A stretch of 64,000 nucleotides of DNA from Ampullaceana balthica. Taxonomy: Eukaryota > Mollusca > Gastropoda > Lymnaeidae. How positions within the stretch are numbered: the stretch's first letter is position 1; each line of letters begins with the position of its first letter. A program made the translations under genes and the position numbers. Of this stretch, positions 27,481-38,522 are shown piece after piece. The stretch covers positions 62,001-126,000 of the forward strand of contig CALYLW010001376.1 of NCBI GenBank assembly GCA_944989445.1, given 5' to 3'. The notes below the pieces were generated by a model that ran no database searches, was not told where the DNA came from, and worked only from the letters and a program-made list of their open reading frames with translations.

Positions 27481-28137
27481 TAATAAATACATCAAGCAAC
27501 ACTCCAATAACACTGGAAGGAAAAAATCTCGAGGAGGTAGATAGCTTCACATACCTTGGAAGCATCATTGACACACAAGGAGGGACAGAAGCCGATGTAA
27601 GAATGAGAATTGGCAAAGCAAGAACAGCATTTAAACAGTTTTAAAAAGTTTGAAACTGTAACAACCTGACTCTCGATACCAAGGTCAGGATATTTAACAC
27701 CACAATAAAGCCTGTCTTGTTGTATGGAGCAGAAACATGGCAAATAACAGCATCCATTTCAAAAAAGCTTCAAGCTTTATAAACACATGTCTCCGAACAA
27801 TTCTCCGAATCCGCTGGCCCAATGTCATCACCAACGAAGACCTCTGGCAACGCACACAACAAGAGCCAGTAGATGAGCTAATACGCCAGCGCAGATGGAG
27901 ATGGATTGGCCACACTCTCAGAAAACCTACATCCAGCATTGTGAGAAAAGCCCTCACATGGAACCCCCAAGGCAAGAGAAAAAGAGGTCGTCCCAAAATG
28001 ACCTGGAGAAGGAATCTGGAGGCAGACACCAAAATGAGCGGGCACAGCTGGGGGCAGATAGAAAGATTGGCGCAGGACCGGGATGCCTGGAGAACCTTTG
28101 TTCGTGGCCTATGCCCCAGATGGGACGAAGGGCGATG
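27481..28137 (+). mobile_element. LINE ORF2 C-terminal remnant
   Basis: Plus-strand translation, with one frameshift near 27645: SFTYLGSIIDTQGGTEADV, KPVLLYGAETWQI, RWRWIGHTLRK and GRPKMTWRRNLE, a typical non-LTR retrotransposon end. Stop at about 28138. Lacks the N-terminal endonuclease and most of the polymerase. Confidence 0.9.
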
Positions 28138-28144
28138 ATGATGA

Positions 28145-28690
28145 GATGGTTGGGATGCCATCAGGAGGGTTTTAGCACGATCCTTCCTGGCCTGTCGTCT
28201 GGACTTGGCAGCCCGTTGTCGGTCTGCTTCACAGACTGCTGCGCCGTTCCATATCAGGGGGCGCCAGGGGGCTCCGTCGCTGGCTTCTGCCTCCCAGGAG
28301 CCATGCCCAATGTCGTAGGCCTTCAGTGCGGTCTTGGAGCGAATCTTTGTAGCGCTTCCTTTTTGACCTCCGTGGGCTCTCTGTCAATCATTAACCTCGC
28401 CATAGAAGAGCCTCTTTGTAAACCAATGGCCTGGCCTGGCATGCGCACAACGTGCCCCGCCAAGTGTAGTTCTCACTGCATCAGGCTTGTGTCAATACTA
28501 GGGAGTCCTTATACCCTGACTAGTACTTTGGCGTCTGGAGCTTTTTCCTACCATTTTACGTTGAGAATTCTCCTCAAGTTTTTGGCGTGAACGTGATTCA
28601 GCAACCGCGCATGTCGTTGGTACACGTTCCATGTTTCACATGCGTATAGTAGAGAAGAGAGCACAACAGCTCTGTATAATTTTAGTTTGG
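28145..28690 (-). mobile_element. LINE ORF2 remnant, opposite strand, tail-to-tail with the previous one
   Basis: Minus-strand translation shows [20 protein letters not shown] and [12 protein letters not shown] with several breaks. Same family type as 18440-19205. Its 3' end abuts the 3' end of the plus-strand LINE at gatgatgatgagatggttgg. Confidence 0.85.
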
Positions 28691-28695
28691 TTTGG

Positions 28696-29735
28696 ATGTT
28701 GATGTTGATTACACTAGTGATAATTATTTTTGGTTAGACCTACAATAGTTGGATACACTAGTTATAATCAATGTTGATTACACTAGTTATAATCAATGTT
28801 GATTACACTAGTTATAATCAATGTTGATTACACTAGTTATAATCAATGTTAATTACACTAGTTATAATCAATGTTGATTACACTAGTTATAATCAATGTT
28901 GATTACACTAGTTATAATCAATGTTAATTACACTAGTTATAATCAATGTTGATTACACTAGTTATAATCAATGTTGATTACACTAGTTATAATCAATGTT
29001 GATTACACTAGTTATAATCAATGTTGATTACACTAGTTATAATCAATGTTGATTACACTAGTTATAATCAATGTTGATTACACTAGTTATAATCAATGTT
29101 GATTACACTAGTTATAATCAATGTTGATTACACTAGTTATAATCAATGTTGATTACACTAGTTATAATCAATGTTGATTACACTAGTTATAATCAATGTT
29201 GATTACACTAGTTATAATCAATGTTGATTACACTAGTTATAATCAATGTTGATTACACTAGTTATAATCAATGTTGATTACACTAGTTATAATCAATGTT
29301 GATTACACTAGTTATAATCAATGTTGATTACACTAGTTATAATCAATGTTGATTACACTAGTTATAATCAATGTTGATTACACTAGTTATAATCAATGTT
29401 GATTACACTAGTTATAATCAATGTTGATTACACTAGTTATAATCAATGTTGATTACACTAGTTATAATCAATGTTGATTACACTAGTTATAATCAATGTT
29501 GATTACACTAGTTATAATCAATGTTGATTACACTAGTTATAATCAATGTTGATTACACTAGTGATAATTATTTTTGGTTAGACCTACAATAGTTGGATAC
29601 ACTAGTTATAATCAATGTTGATTACACTAGTTATAATCAATGTTGATTACACTAGTTATAATCAATGTTGATTACACTAGTGATAATTATTTTTTGTTAG
29701 ACCTACAATAGTTGGATACACTAGTTAAAATCAAT
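28696..29735. repeat. 25-bp minisatellite, about 40 copies
   Basis: Unit gattacactagttataatca + atgtt, nearly homogeneous. The core GATTA-CACTAGT-TATAATC has dyad symmetry. A longer variant block (gtgataattatttttggtta + gacctacaatagttggatac) appears at both ends and once inside, at about 28718, 29562 and 29682. Confidence 0.97.
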
Positions 29736-29900
29736 CTTCCCTCAAAGGTTCCTTGGTCAGTGTGCAAAATTATAAACTCGTGTGCAAAGCTTTTTCTGAG
29801 AAAAATGCTACATTTCACCGACCATATTATATTATCCTTATCCAAGCTGCGCGGTAATTTATTTTTACTGATGCGCGGCGTCGGTCAGTTAGCTGCGTTG
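29735..29900 (-). mobile_element. Degraded CAATGTTCC-family MITE (reverse)
   Basis: gtgtgcaaaattataaactc, gtgtgcaaagc and gctgcgcggtaat / gatgcgcggcgtcggtcagt resemble, in reverse, the MITE interiors near 52091 and 51640. Ends not preserved. Confidence 0.45.
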
Positions 29901-30547
29901 CCGCAAAAGCGGTATAAAAGTTTTGACTTGTCCAATCTAGTAACTTTACTTTCGTGGTATAAAAACAAATTATCCAAAGCATACATGGTTGATGCATTAC
30001 ATAGTCTCTATCAACATATATATTTTAAATTATTGGTGTAGTTTTAACTATTGGCATTTTTTCAGTGCCGTCTTAATCAGTAATCACTGTGTTTAGGTCC
30101 TTTGAACTGTTCAAGGGCTTACGAACTTTTGTAAGGGGCCTACGAAAACCAGAAAATATATATGTATTGAAAATATAAATGGAGTAATTCACCTAAAATA
30201 TTGCAGAAAAGGAATATACGCATTTTTGATAACGTTTTGATAACGTTTATAGCTCTTACCTTGTACAATGACAATTAAGCTGTACGGTAATTTTTTTAAA
30301 TTTTTTTTTAATTTTTTTTTGTTGCTCTTTGCATTAGGAAATTATGTCGCTGACAACGATTAATGCCGGGGAGGAAAGTCAAAATTTGTGACAGAAAATA
30401 AATTTCACTTATTGATGACATGTCGGAATGCAAACTGAATAAAAGATAGTTTGTAACATATATTTTAATTTTTTTTTATAGTTTACATTTTTAATTATTG
30501 AAAAAAAGTAGATTCATTTTGTTTCGCTAATAAACGGTTAAAAGCTA
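29901..30547. other. AT-rich spacer, nothing recognised
   Basis: Homopolymer-rich, no coding or repeat structure identified. Confidence 0.5.
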
Positions 30548-30930
30548 ATGCACTACAATCACCACATTGACCAAATGAGTTAGATGTTTTTGCACTACAA
30601 TCACCACATTGACAAAATGAGTTAATTGTTCTTGCACTACAATCACCACATTGACAAAATGAGTTAATTGTTCTTGCACTACAATCACCACATTGACAAA
30701 ATGAGTTAATTGTTCTTGCACTACAATCTCCACATTGACAAAATGAGTTAATTGTTCTTGCACTACAATCTCCACATTGACAAAATGAGTTAATTGTTCT
30801 TGCACTACAATCTCCACATTGACAAAATGAGTTAATTGTTCTTGCACTACAATCTCCACATTGACAAAATGAGTTAATTGTTCTTGCACTACAATCACCA
30901 CATTGACAAAATGAGTTAATTTGTTCTTGC
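30548..30930. repeat. 42-bp minisatellite upstream of the Dok start exon
   Basis: About nine copies of a unit with caccacattgacaaaatgag and ttaattgttcttgcactaca. The last unit grades into ttcttgcactactctaccca + cag at 30946, a possible splice acceptor for a 5' UTR-bearing exon. Confidence 0.95.
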
Positions 30931-31046
30931 ACTACTCTACCCACAGTAACAGTGAAATTCAATAAAATTTTGAAATGGCCTGCGGAGCTGCCTATTAATT
31001 CCCAACACAAGACTCGGGTTACGCTATCCTTGGGCAAACAGACGGT

Positions 31047-31106
31047 ATGGCATACGACTCACCAACACAAAAATACGGCTACCTTGACATCAAGCAGTCT
31101 TCGTCG
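31047..31106 (+). CDS. DOK: Dok exon 1 (start, PH domain strand 1)
   Basis: MAYDSPTQKYGYLDIKQ then SSS; donor TCG|GTGAAG, phase 0. GYL is the usual opening of a PH domain, and joining to exon 2 gives the spacing GYL..WRRRW expected there. Too short to stand alone; supported by phase and fold. Confidence 0.75.
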
Positions 31107-34100
31107 GTGAAGGGGAGGAGGTTAAAGGTTAGTTCATGAGACAAACCATATGTGAATGGGAGGGGGTTAAAAGTTAGCTCATGAGACAAACCATATGTGA
31201 ATGGGAGGGGGTTAAAGGTTAGTTCATGAGGAAAACCATATGTGTAATGAAGGATATTTAAGTTCAATTCATGAAACGCAACAATTGTGTGTTAATAATG
31301 TAATATGTTTACCTCTACTGATGATCACCAACAACGGGAGAAAAGTTTTTATAAACTCTCTATCAGAACATGTGGCTTATTAATGTAATAAATATAATCC
31401 TATCTGTCTTTAAATGGAAGAATGTCGTCAGCACCTCAACTCTTTTCAACATTCTCTTTCATATAAATTAGTTATATCATGTGTCTTGTGTTCAATATAT
31501 ACCAGTGAGGGTGGAAGGGGTCTTGTGTTCAATATATACCAGTAATGGTGGAAGGGGTCTTGTGTTCAATATATACCAGTGAGGGTGGAAGGGGTCTGAT
31601 GTTCAATATATACCAGTGAGGGTGGAAAGGGTCTTGTGTTCAATATATACCAGTGAGGGTGGAAGGGGTCTGATGTTCAATATATACCAGTGAGGGTGGA
31701 AGGGGTCTTGTGTTAAATATATACCAGTAATGGTGGAAGGGGTCTTGTGTTCAATATATACCAGTGAGGGTGGAAGGGGTCTGATGTTCAATATATACCA
31801 GTGAGGGTGGAAAGGGTCTTGTGTTCAATATATACCAGTGAGGGTGGAAGGGGTCCGATGTTGGAATGAAGAAGGTGGGAAGGCGTTCAGATAATGTAAA
31901 GATGGGAAAGTGTTCAGATAAGGTAAATGTGGGAAATTGTTCAGACAAGGTAAGGGTGGGAAGGTGTTCAGACAAGGTAAGGGTGGGAAGGTGTTCAGAC
32001 AAGGTAAGGGTGGGAAGGTGAAAGTGAAGGTGGTCAGAGAAGGTAAGGGTGGGAAGGTGTTCAGACAAGGTAAGGATGGGAAGGTGTTCAGACAAGGTAA
32101 GGGTGGGAAGGTGTTCAGACAAGGTAAGGGTGGGAAGGTGTTCAGACAAGGTAAAGGTGGGAAGGTGTTCAGACAAGGTAAGGGTGGGAAGGTGTTCAGA
32201 CAAGGTAAGGGTGGGAAGGTGTTCAGACAAGGTAAGGGTGGGAAGGTGTTCAGACAAGGTAAAGGTGGGAAGGTGTTCAGACAAGGTAAGGGTGGGAAGG
32301 TGTTCAGACAAGGTAAAGGTGGGAAGGTGTTCAGACAAGGTAAAGGTGGGAAGGTGTTCAGACAAGGTAAAGGTGGGAAGGTGTTCAGACAAGGTAAAGG
32401 TGGGAAGGTGTTCAGACAAGGTAAAGGTGGGAAGGTGTTCAGACAAGGTAAAGGTGGGAAGGTGTTCAGACAAGGTAAAGGTGGGAAGGTGTTCAGACAA
32501 GGTAAAGGTGGGAAGGTGTTAGGACAAAGAAAGGTTAGGAGAGTTTGGAGAGTGTTCAATATTTTCGTGAAAATATATCTCGCAATCATTTTTTTTTAAT
32601 AATTTTTTTTGGTTATAACCTATAGTATCTTTTACTTATTACTTGCGAGGTAATCCGGTTTTTTAATAATTTGGTTCATGGAATTATACAAACGCATTTA
32701 CTAACTAATAGAATGGCGAATGGTGCAACAACCCGTCCCGAGCGTATTTTTAATACAAAATATTTGAGCCTAATCCACTTGGGCCCGGTGGTTGAGCGGC
32801 ATGCGCGCTCGGCTGGCGTACCGAGGGATCGCATCTCCATGATTGCAGGGATTTGTTGTCTTGTCTTATGTATACAGAAGCTCCTTCTATACAGAACCCG
32901 TGACCATCGGTACACCAGCCGAGCGCGCATGCCACTCGACCAAGGTCCCCTTGGGCCAAGAGTGTCCCTGAGTCCACCCAGCTCCGAATGCGCACCTGAC
33001 ACTAGTTATGGAAACAAAGGTGGCTTGAAATACCGTGTAACCCTCAAGCATATGTGAACGCTGCGTCACTTGCAAATACGTTCTTATCAGAACATAGGAC
33101 GCAATAATCTTCTGCATAGAATAGATGGAGCGTCTGTAATAGATAAGAAAATACCCACACCCCTATCTAACCAATTTTTATGTACACTTTACTTTGTGTT
33201 TCATAATATAAAATGCCGCTTGACATTTCAGTCCTGGCGTAGGCGATGGATTGTTTTGACCAAAATGACCAACCTCTCCAGCGATGAGTTCGCCGCCAAG
33301 CTCGACGTGTACGAAAACGAGGCCAGCTGGCGAAATCAAACCTCCGACAAGACGACCTTCATGCTGGAGAACGTCACGTCCATACATCCCGCGAGATCCA
33401 AGACCCACAAAAATGCGTTCGAGATCATAGAGCGCCACCCAGTGCTTGTTCTCAGCGGGTGCTCGGACTTGGAGTCCTACGGCTGGATGCTGACACTGCA
33501 GCAGATTCTAACTCCAGGTCAAATTGAGGTCAAGAAAGGTGTGTTATTTATAGAATATGCATTGCTGCATTGCTAGAATTTTACACAGACATCTTCTTGT
33601 ATAATTTGAATATCAATGATGAGTCGTTTTAAAACGCTATAGATAATTTGGTTTAATATCTATTTATTTTTAACTGATTAGGATTCACTTTAACCTTCAG
33701 CCCACATAATGTTCTACTATATATCTTTGTGAGAAATCTTATGTTAATTTTATAAAACTTAATGACTGAATGTGTTCTTTTTCAAGATTTTCGAGTAATG
33801 CCTCCATATTTTCTCATTACATTCACTATTTGGTTTTTTAAAATGATATTTTTATGATAGTGTGTTCCAGGAAATGTGTAAGAGATTAAGTAAAAAATAT
33901 ATATTCATGTATATCCACAGGTATGGGGCCGTCCATAAAGTACGTCACGCTCCAGAGAGGGGGGAGAGGGTGTAAAAAAGTGTGACCGTTTGTGACCGGA
34001 GGGGGGTGTCCGGCCATGTGTGATGTGGCGGTGTTTTATATTAAATTTTAATTATTGTGTTAATTTTTAAAAAAAAACATTTTGTTCGAATGTTTGACGT

Positions 34101-37100
34101 ACTTTAGGGGGGGGGGTCCGAGATTTGTGGAAAAAAGGGCGGGGGGGGGTAAAAATGGTCCAAAATAGCGTGACCTACTTTATGGACGGCCCCTATGCCG
34201 GTTTATAAATTCATACACTGTGTTGTCTATATGATACAGTCCTTAGTCAAAATAATAAATCTTACATTTATATTAATTCAAGGATGTAATTTCATAAGAA
34301 TAAAACTTGATGTCGCCTTTTTTTTTCAAAATTGAAAGTTATCCTTCTTAAATTATGTGTTTCAAATATCAACTTCACAAGATTATTTTGATAATTTTTT
34401 GTAACTGTCTCTCTTTTGATAATCTTTAAAAGCATATATAAAATCTAGTATCCCTAATAATTCAAAATTAGACACAAATTTGAAATGATACATTGCATAT
34501 TTTTATGAAATCTGTGTGTTACTCTTCCTTTGGTTCATTTTTTACGTATGTTCCGTAGAGGTTAACTACAAATAATTACCTCTATATTTCAGTTACCCTC
34601 ACCTATATTTTAACTTAAACGATGGTCAATCAAATCAAACTTCGAATTTTAGATAAAACTAAAAGTGACTTTTGCGCAGTTTCTCTAAACATAATTGCAA
34701 ATGTAATTGTACATTGGTACTTCGTGTGACAAATTTTCTCGCATATTAAAAATTTATTGGCAATAATTAATAACTCGCTTATTTCCCTTTACTTTTCAAG
34801 TCATTTTTCTTTACCTTCAAAAATAATTTTTTAACTTATATTACTGAAAATTCTCAAAATTGAAATCCATTTTGTCGAATTCCAATAATTAGACTATTCC
34901 CAACTGTACTTCATTCCAAAAAATATATATATATTGTCTTCCCAAGAGTGCTATCAAGTGACTGTATCAAATAATGAGCACTCCAAAAAGTGGAGTGTAT
35001 CTGGTGATATGATAATGAGTGTGACTCCTACGTGCATCAGTCTAGTGGACAAGAAGAATGTATGCATCGTAAGTTGGGGATTCAGCACGCTCAAGAAATT
35101 TGATGTACAAAAGGAATCAATCACTGGGATGATGAACATATTAGTTATTGAATGTGGACCGTAAGTAGATAACATTATGTTATTTTTTGAATGATTATGA
35201 TCCAAACGTTAATTTTTTCACATTTAATTTAGTTTCCAAGAAAATTCATAAATTTTTGTTATTTATTGATTGTGGTCTAAAAGTAGATTCATAAATTGTA
35301 ATAACTGATTGTTGCGTGAAATTAAATTCTTTAGTTTCAATTATCTAATGTGGTCCAAAATTAATTAATTAATCAGTAACATCATTGTGATCAGTAAGTA
35401 AATTTATAAATTTATCAATTTTTATTATTGAGGTCTGTAAGTGGATTCATCAATTTTTATTATTGAATGTGGTAATGGTATATTAATATTCAAGGTTTTA
35501 GTACATGCCATCGTGTGATGATTATATCATCCATTCTAGTGATTGTCATGTTATTAATTCCTGTAGCATCTCATATACATGTAAAAGTTGTATTTTTGCT
35601 ATGTTAGATACAGTATTAGATATGGCTTATTGTAATGACAACAAAATGTATCTTCATATTTTATCAACAAAATAAATTTCTCCAGTAGTTAAATAAAAAA
35701 TAACCCATTCAACTCAACAGTCCTCGGCTTGAGATTTTAAATTGTCATTTACAAAATCGACTATCGCTCGACTCACGTCTCTAAAATCTCAATGATCTGC
35801 TCACTTTCTTGAACCTTTTTTTCCTTGACAGAAACTCACCCACTGGCCAGAGTTGCTTTCAGTTCATTTCTGATGAGGCTCAGGACATCCTAAAAGCTAT
35901 TCGCCAATCTATCTGCTTGGCCTTGGAACAAAAGCAAAATGCTAGGAAAGCAGCCACTCCAAGACAGAGGGCCATATCCGTCACTGTCAGTGAAAAGAGT
36001 TTTCAGCACCTTCTGGAAAACAATCCAGTTTTTTCAGATTCAAGAGACAGGTCAGGTTCCGACAGCTCAAGCTCAACCACTTGCACTAACACAGGCACCT
36101 CCCCCACTTATATGTTTTCGTCTGCAATGTTGAAGCAGGAAATTATCAACAATAATAACTCATTTCGTCAGCGCTCTGTTGAGTCCAGTTCAGGGGCAGC
36201 AAGACCTGTCTCCGACCTGGAGGCCCTGATGGAAAGGGAGGAAACTTCACATGGCAGCATTTTTGGAAATGAACTGAACTCAAACCAGGGGGAGAAGAAG
36301 GACAATGGGCAGAGGAGGCATAATTCTGACCCCAATAAATTTATTAAAGACAGCGGCTACAGTGTTATCAGAGATGTTGAGCTGCCAGCAAAGGTCAGAA
36401 GAAACACCTTCAGCGCCGAGTCTTTTGAGAACTCGGATGACAACATCATGGTAAAACAAGAAAATGTCAATACTAATTGTTCACTTCTTGATGACATTGA
36501 TTCACGTTTTGACAGTTCCACCCAACTGAGTAAATCTGACAGGTATGCACGCTATAAAGAACAACACCATGGGTCTCCATTCACAACTATGACCTTTCCA
36601 AGGACTTCCATTGACACATCAACTCTGTCACATGGTCCGAGGACGGATGTGCCAAATGGGGCACTGCCCACGTCTTCACCTGCTGATTCAACAAGGAAAA
36701 GGTCAAATAGTACTGGGGACATTCAATGTTATAAACACCGCACAAAAGAGTCTAAATCTGAGAACGACTACGAGGAGCTGGATGAGCTCAGAGCCTCTGT
36801 ACAAAAAATTATTCGGTCGAAGAAAACTGATTCGCCTCCTGAACTGCCAGCACGACCCAACTCCAAAAGCTTCAGCAGCCAACAAAATTTGGACTTGTCC
36901 GGTTCCCTTAAGAAGAAACGTTTCACCTTTAAACGGCCTTTGTCTCAAAACAAGAAAGACAGCTCACCAAAAGCGATAAATTCGAATTCGAACATGTGCA
37001 CATGTGGTGATTACAGATCCAAGGGACTTCAGTTTATGCCAGGAATAGGTCCCTGTACTGTTTGCGGAGGAGCCACAACAAACCCTAACCCCGCACGGAG

Positions 37101-37872
37101 CATCGTCAAATCAATGAGCAACGAAGAACTTACTGGGAGCACACATTCTAGTGTCAGTGACCTGTACATGAGCATTTCAGATGTGAGCAATGCCCTAACC
37201 AAACGCAGGAGATCTTCAGACATAACCCCGGTGTCGTCTTTTCTATCCTTACCTGACGGCATGACAAATCCGTTCAACAAAACAGGAAGACCGTTAACTT
37301 CTTCTCAGGACCAGGCTGAACCCAGCTTCACGTATTTACCAGATCCATTCAAAGGCCACATCACAGCCCCAAAGGAAATTGGGGGGACTGTAGAGAGCAG
37401 CACTGGAGATCCCCTGTTGTTGTTTGAGACCAGTTCCCCACCGCAACCTCCCTCGCAAGTCTCGCCCTCCAACCTGGACCTTCTCACATCCTACGACTTG
37501 GCGGGATTTCCGGAATCCCCTCCTCCGCAGACTACGTCTCCATCATCTGGGCATTTTGTTTACCCACCCACCCAGAACCACCGTCAGGTGCTGGTCCCAG
37601 AAACTAGGTTTTCCGGTAACTTTTGGGGTGAGGCTCCACCATCATTTCCAGGTCCCTCTTCTTACAGCTACCATAACAATGGTTCCCACACGGGACAAGC
37701 AAGCCCCCTGACGGCGCACTACGCAACAATGAGATACAACTATGTAGGCAATGGATTCATCCATGGCAACACTCCAGACATCACTGAGCAACTTGAGGCG
37801 TTGACGATTCATGATGACAATGTGTATGTAAAACCTTCTGGACTACATGACGGGAAAAAACTTGACAATTAA
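31047..37872 (+). CDS. DOK: Dok/IRS-type docking protein, 4 coding exons, 873 residues
   Basis: Membrane-proximal adaptor that binds activated receptor tyrosine kinases and recruits SH2/SH3 proteins. Exons 31047-31106, 33232-33538, 34947-35160 and 35832-37872 join in phase. Residues ~10-120 form a PH domain (GYLDIKQ, WRRRWIVLTK, closing Trp in YGWMLTLQQ). Residues ~123-230 form an IRS-type PTB domain (YQVTV, CISLVDKK, WGFSTLKKF, then SPTGQSCFQF..AQDILKAI). The long disordered tail has tyrosines in SGYSV, DYEEL, DLYMS, TYLPDP, SYDLAG and NVYVKP contexts plus a PELPARP SH3-type motif. PH followed by PTB at the N-terminus is diagnostic of the Dok family; the subfamily (Dok1-3, 4-6 or 7 type) is unclear. 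The start ATG sits in acggtATGg. Confidence 0.9.
31107..31262. repeat. ~51-bp tandem repeat, 3 copies
   Basis: Blocks of gttaaaggttagttcatgag + acaaaccatatgtgaatggg directly after the Dok exon 1 donor. Confidence 0.88.
31483..31857. repeat. 37-bp minisatellite in Dok intron 1
   Basis: About ten copies of tcttgtgttcaatatatacc + agtgagggtggaagggg, with taatgg and ctgatg variants. Confidence 0.95.
31868..32545 (+). repeat. 27-bp minisatellite with donor-like core
   Basis: About 24 copies of gtgttcagacaaggtaaggg + tgggaag (or aaaggtgggaag). Each unit contains CAAG|GTAAGG or CAAG|GTAAAG, a near-consensus 5' splice site on the sense strand of the Dok gene. Confidence 0.96.
32785..33152 (+). mobile_element. 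Rearranged SINE cluster upstream of Dok exon 2
   Basis: A plus-oriented type 2 head (cccggtggttgagcggcatg) is followed by an inverted tail and head (gtatacagaagctccttcta, ccgtgaccatcggtacacca, catgccactcgacc). A plus-oriented body and tail follow, ending ggagcgtctgtaatagataa. At least two SINE copies were involved. Confidence 0.82.
33232..33538 (+). CDS. DOK: Dok exon 2 (PH domain)
   Basis: Acceptor atttcag|TCCTGG, donor AAAG|GTGTGT. Reads SWRRRWIVLTKMTNL, KLDVYENEASW, and FEIIERHPVLVLSG, ending just after the PH alpha-helix. Leaves one base. A rearranged SINE lies about 80 bp upstream. Confidence 0.9.
33539..33924. other. AT-rich intron, nothing recognised
   Basis: No exon or element seen between the exon 2 donor and the MITE. 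Confidence 0.5.
33925..34193. mobile_element. MITE, GGGGCCGTCCATAAA family (short form)
   Basis: 269 bp. Starts GGGGCCGTCCATAAAGTACG and ends CTACTTTATGGACGGCCCC. TAT is duplicated at both flanks. Confidence 0.92.
34194..34946. other. AT-rich intron, nothing recognised
   Basis: Low-complexity intron of the Dok gene. Confidence 0.5.
34947..35160 (+). CDS. DOK: Dok exon 3 (PTB domain, first half)
   Basis: Acceptor cccaag|AGTGCT, donor CC|GTAAGT. Reads ECYQVTVSNNEHSKKW, VTPTCISLVDKK, WGFSTLKKFDV and LVIECGP. Leaves two bases. Confidence 0.9.
35161..35831. other. AT-rich Dok intron 3
   Basis: Imperfect local duplications of attgaatgtggtc / aagtagattcataaatt type, possibly decayed copies of the exon 3 end (ttattgaatgtgg occurs at 35146 and again near 35460). 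Confidence 0.45.
35832..37872 (+). CDS. DOK: Dok exon 4 (PTB end and long C-terminal tail)
   Basis: Acceptor cttgacag|AAACTC. Continues the PTB domain (NSPTGQSCFQFISDEAQDI), then about 640 residues of low-complexity Ser/Pro/Asn-rich tail in a single exon, stop TAA at 37870-37872. Composition is typical of an unstructured phosphorylation platform. Alternative-frame ORFs here are shadows. Confidence 0.95.
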
Positions 37873-38314
37873 TGCTACAGCTAATTTATGCACTGTGATA
37901 TTTAACAACCATAATGTAATATCTATTTATCCCTCTCATTTCCAGAGACAGCAGGACCTACAGTATATTCAAAATCAGTGATGAACAATTTAGTGCTTAA
38001 AATATAAATTTTGTACATGTGCACTTAATTTTTCTGAATACACTGTACATTGTAATTATAAAAAACTGACTGACTGGTGAGTGATGAAAAGCATTATCAT
38101 GCTACTCATATCAAATGCATGGTACTGGATTTACATGTATTTTGAAGTGTAATTTATTTCCATGTCAAACGATAAAACTTCCTTCATTTCCCTCATGTTC
38201 AACTTGTTCTATTATTGCCCAAATTGTAAATTTTAAAAAATGCACGTGTTTGATTATAAATGAATTTGGAATAACCTTGAGATGGTCTGCCACTCCCAGG
38301 ACATATGAACAACA
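37873..38314. other. Dok 3' flank or 3' UTR
   Basis: AT-rich sequence after the stop; no strong polyadenylation signal until AATAAA at 38738. Confidence 0.45.
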
Positions 38315-38522
38315 CCAACGGTAATCAAACCGCGGCTCGGGAGCCACATGCAGCTCTTGTGTTCACATTCCGGTTCCCGTACATTTATGAAAGATGTTAC
38401 AAGGATTACTGGACTGGAAGATTTCCAAGCCAGGTTTATTGACCCCTAGTGCTGCAATGCGGCTCTCAATAATTAAATATTTCAAAATGGCGCTCAGTTA
38501 CTACAGGTCTGGCCACCCTTGA
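38315..38522. mobile_element. hAT-like MITE ('gcggctcgggagccacatg' type)
   Basis: accgcggctcgggagccaca + tgcagctctt at the left, ctgcaatgcggctctc inside, and ggtctggccacccttgaa at the right. The pattern of a 'GGCTCGNGAGCC' palindrome near the end is known from widespread hAT families. Terminal inverted repeats are eroded. Confidence 0.65.

Noticed and set aside
30495..31037. Cysteine-rich repeat protein (CQCGDCSARTINSF) on the minus strand
   Set aside because: Looks like a knottin or zinc repeat at first sight, but each unit is the 42-bp minisatellite and another minus frame is also open.
31751..32599. Open frames of about 250 codons on both strands
   Set aside because: Frame-preserving translation of the 27-bp array in Dok intron 1; no domain, and both strands open equally.
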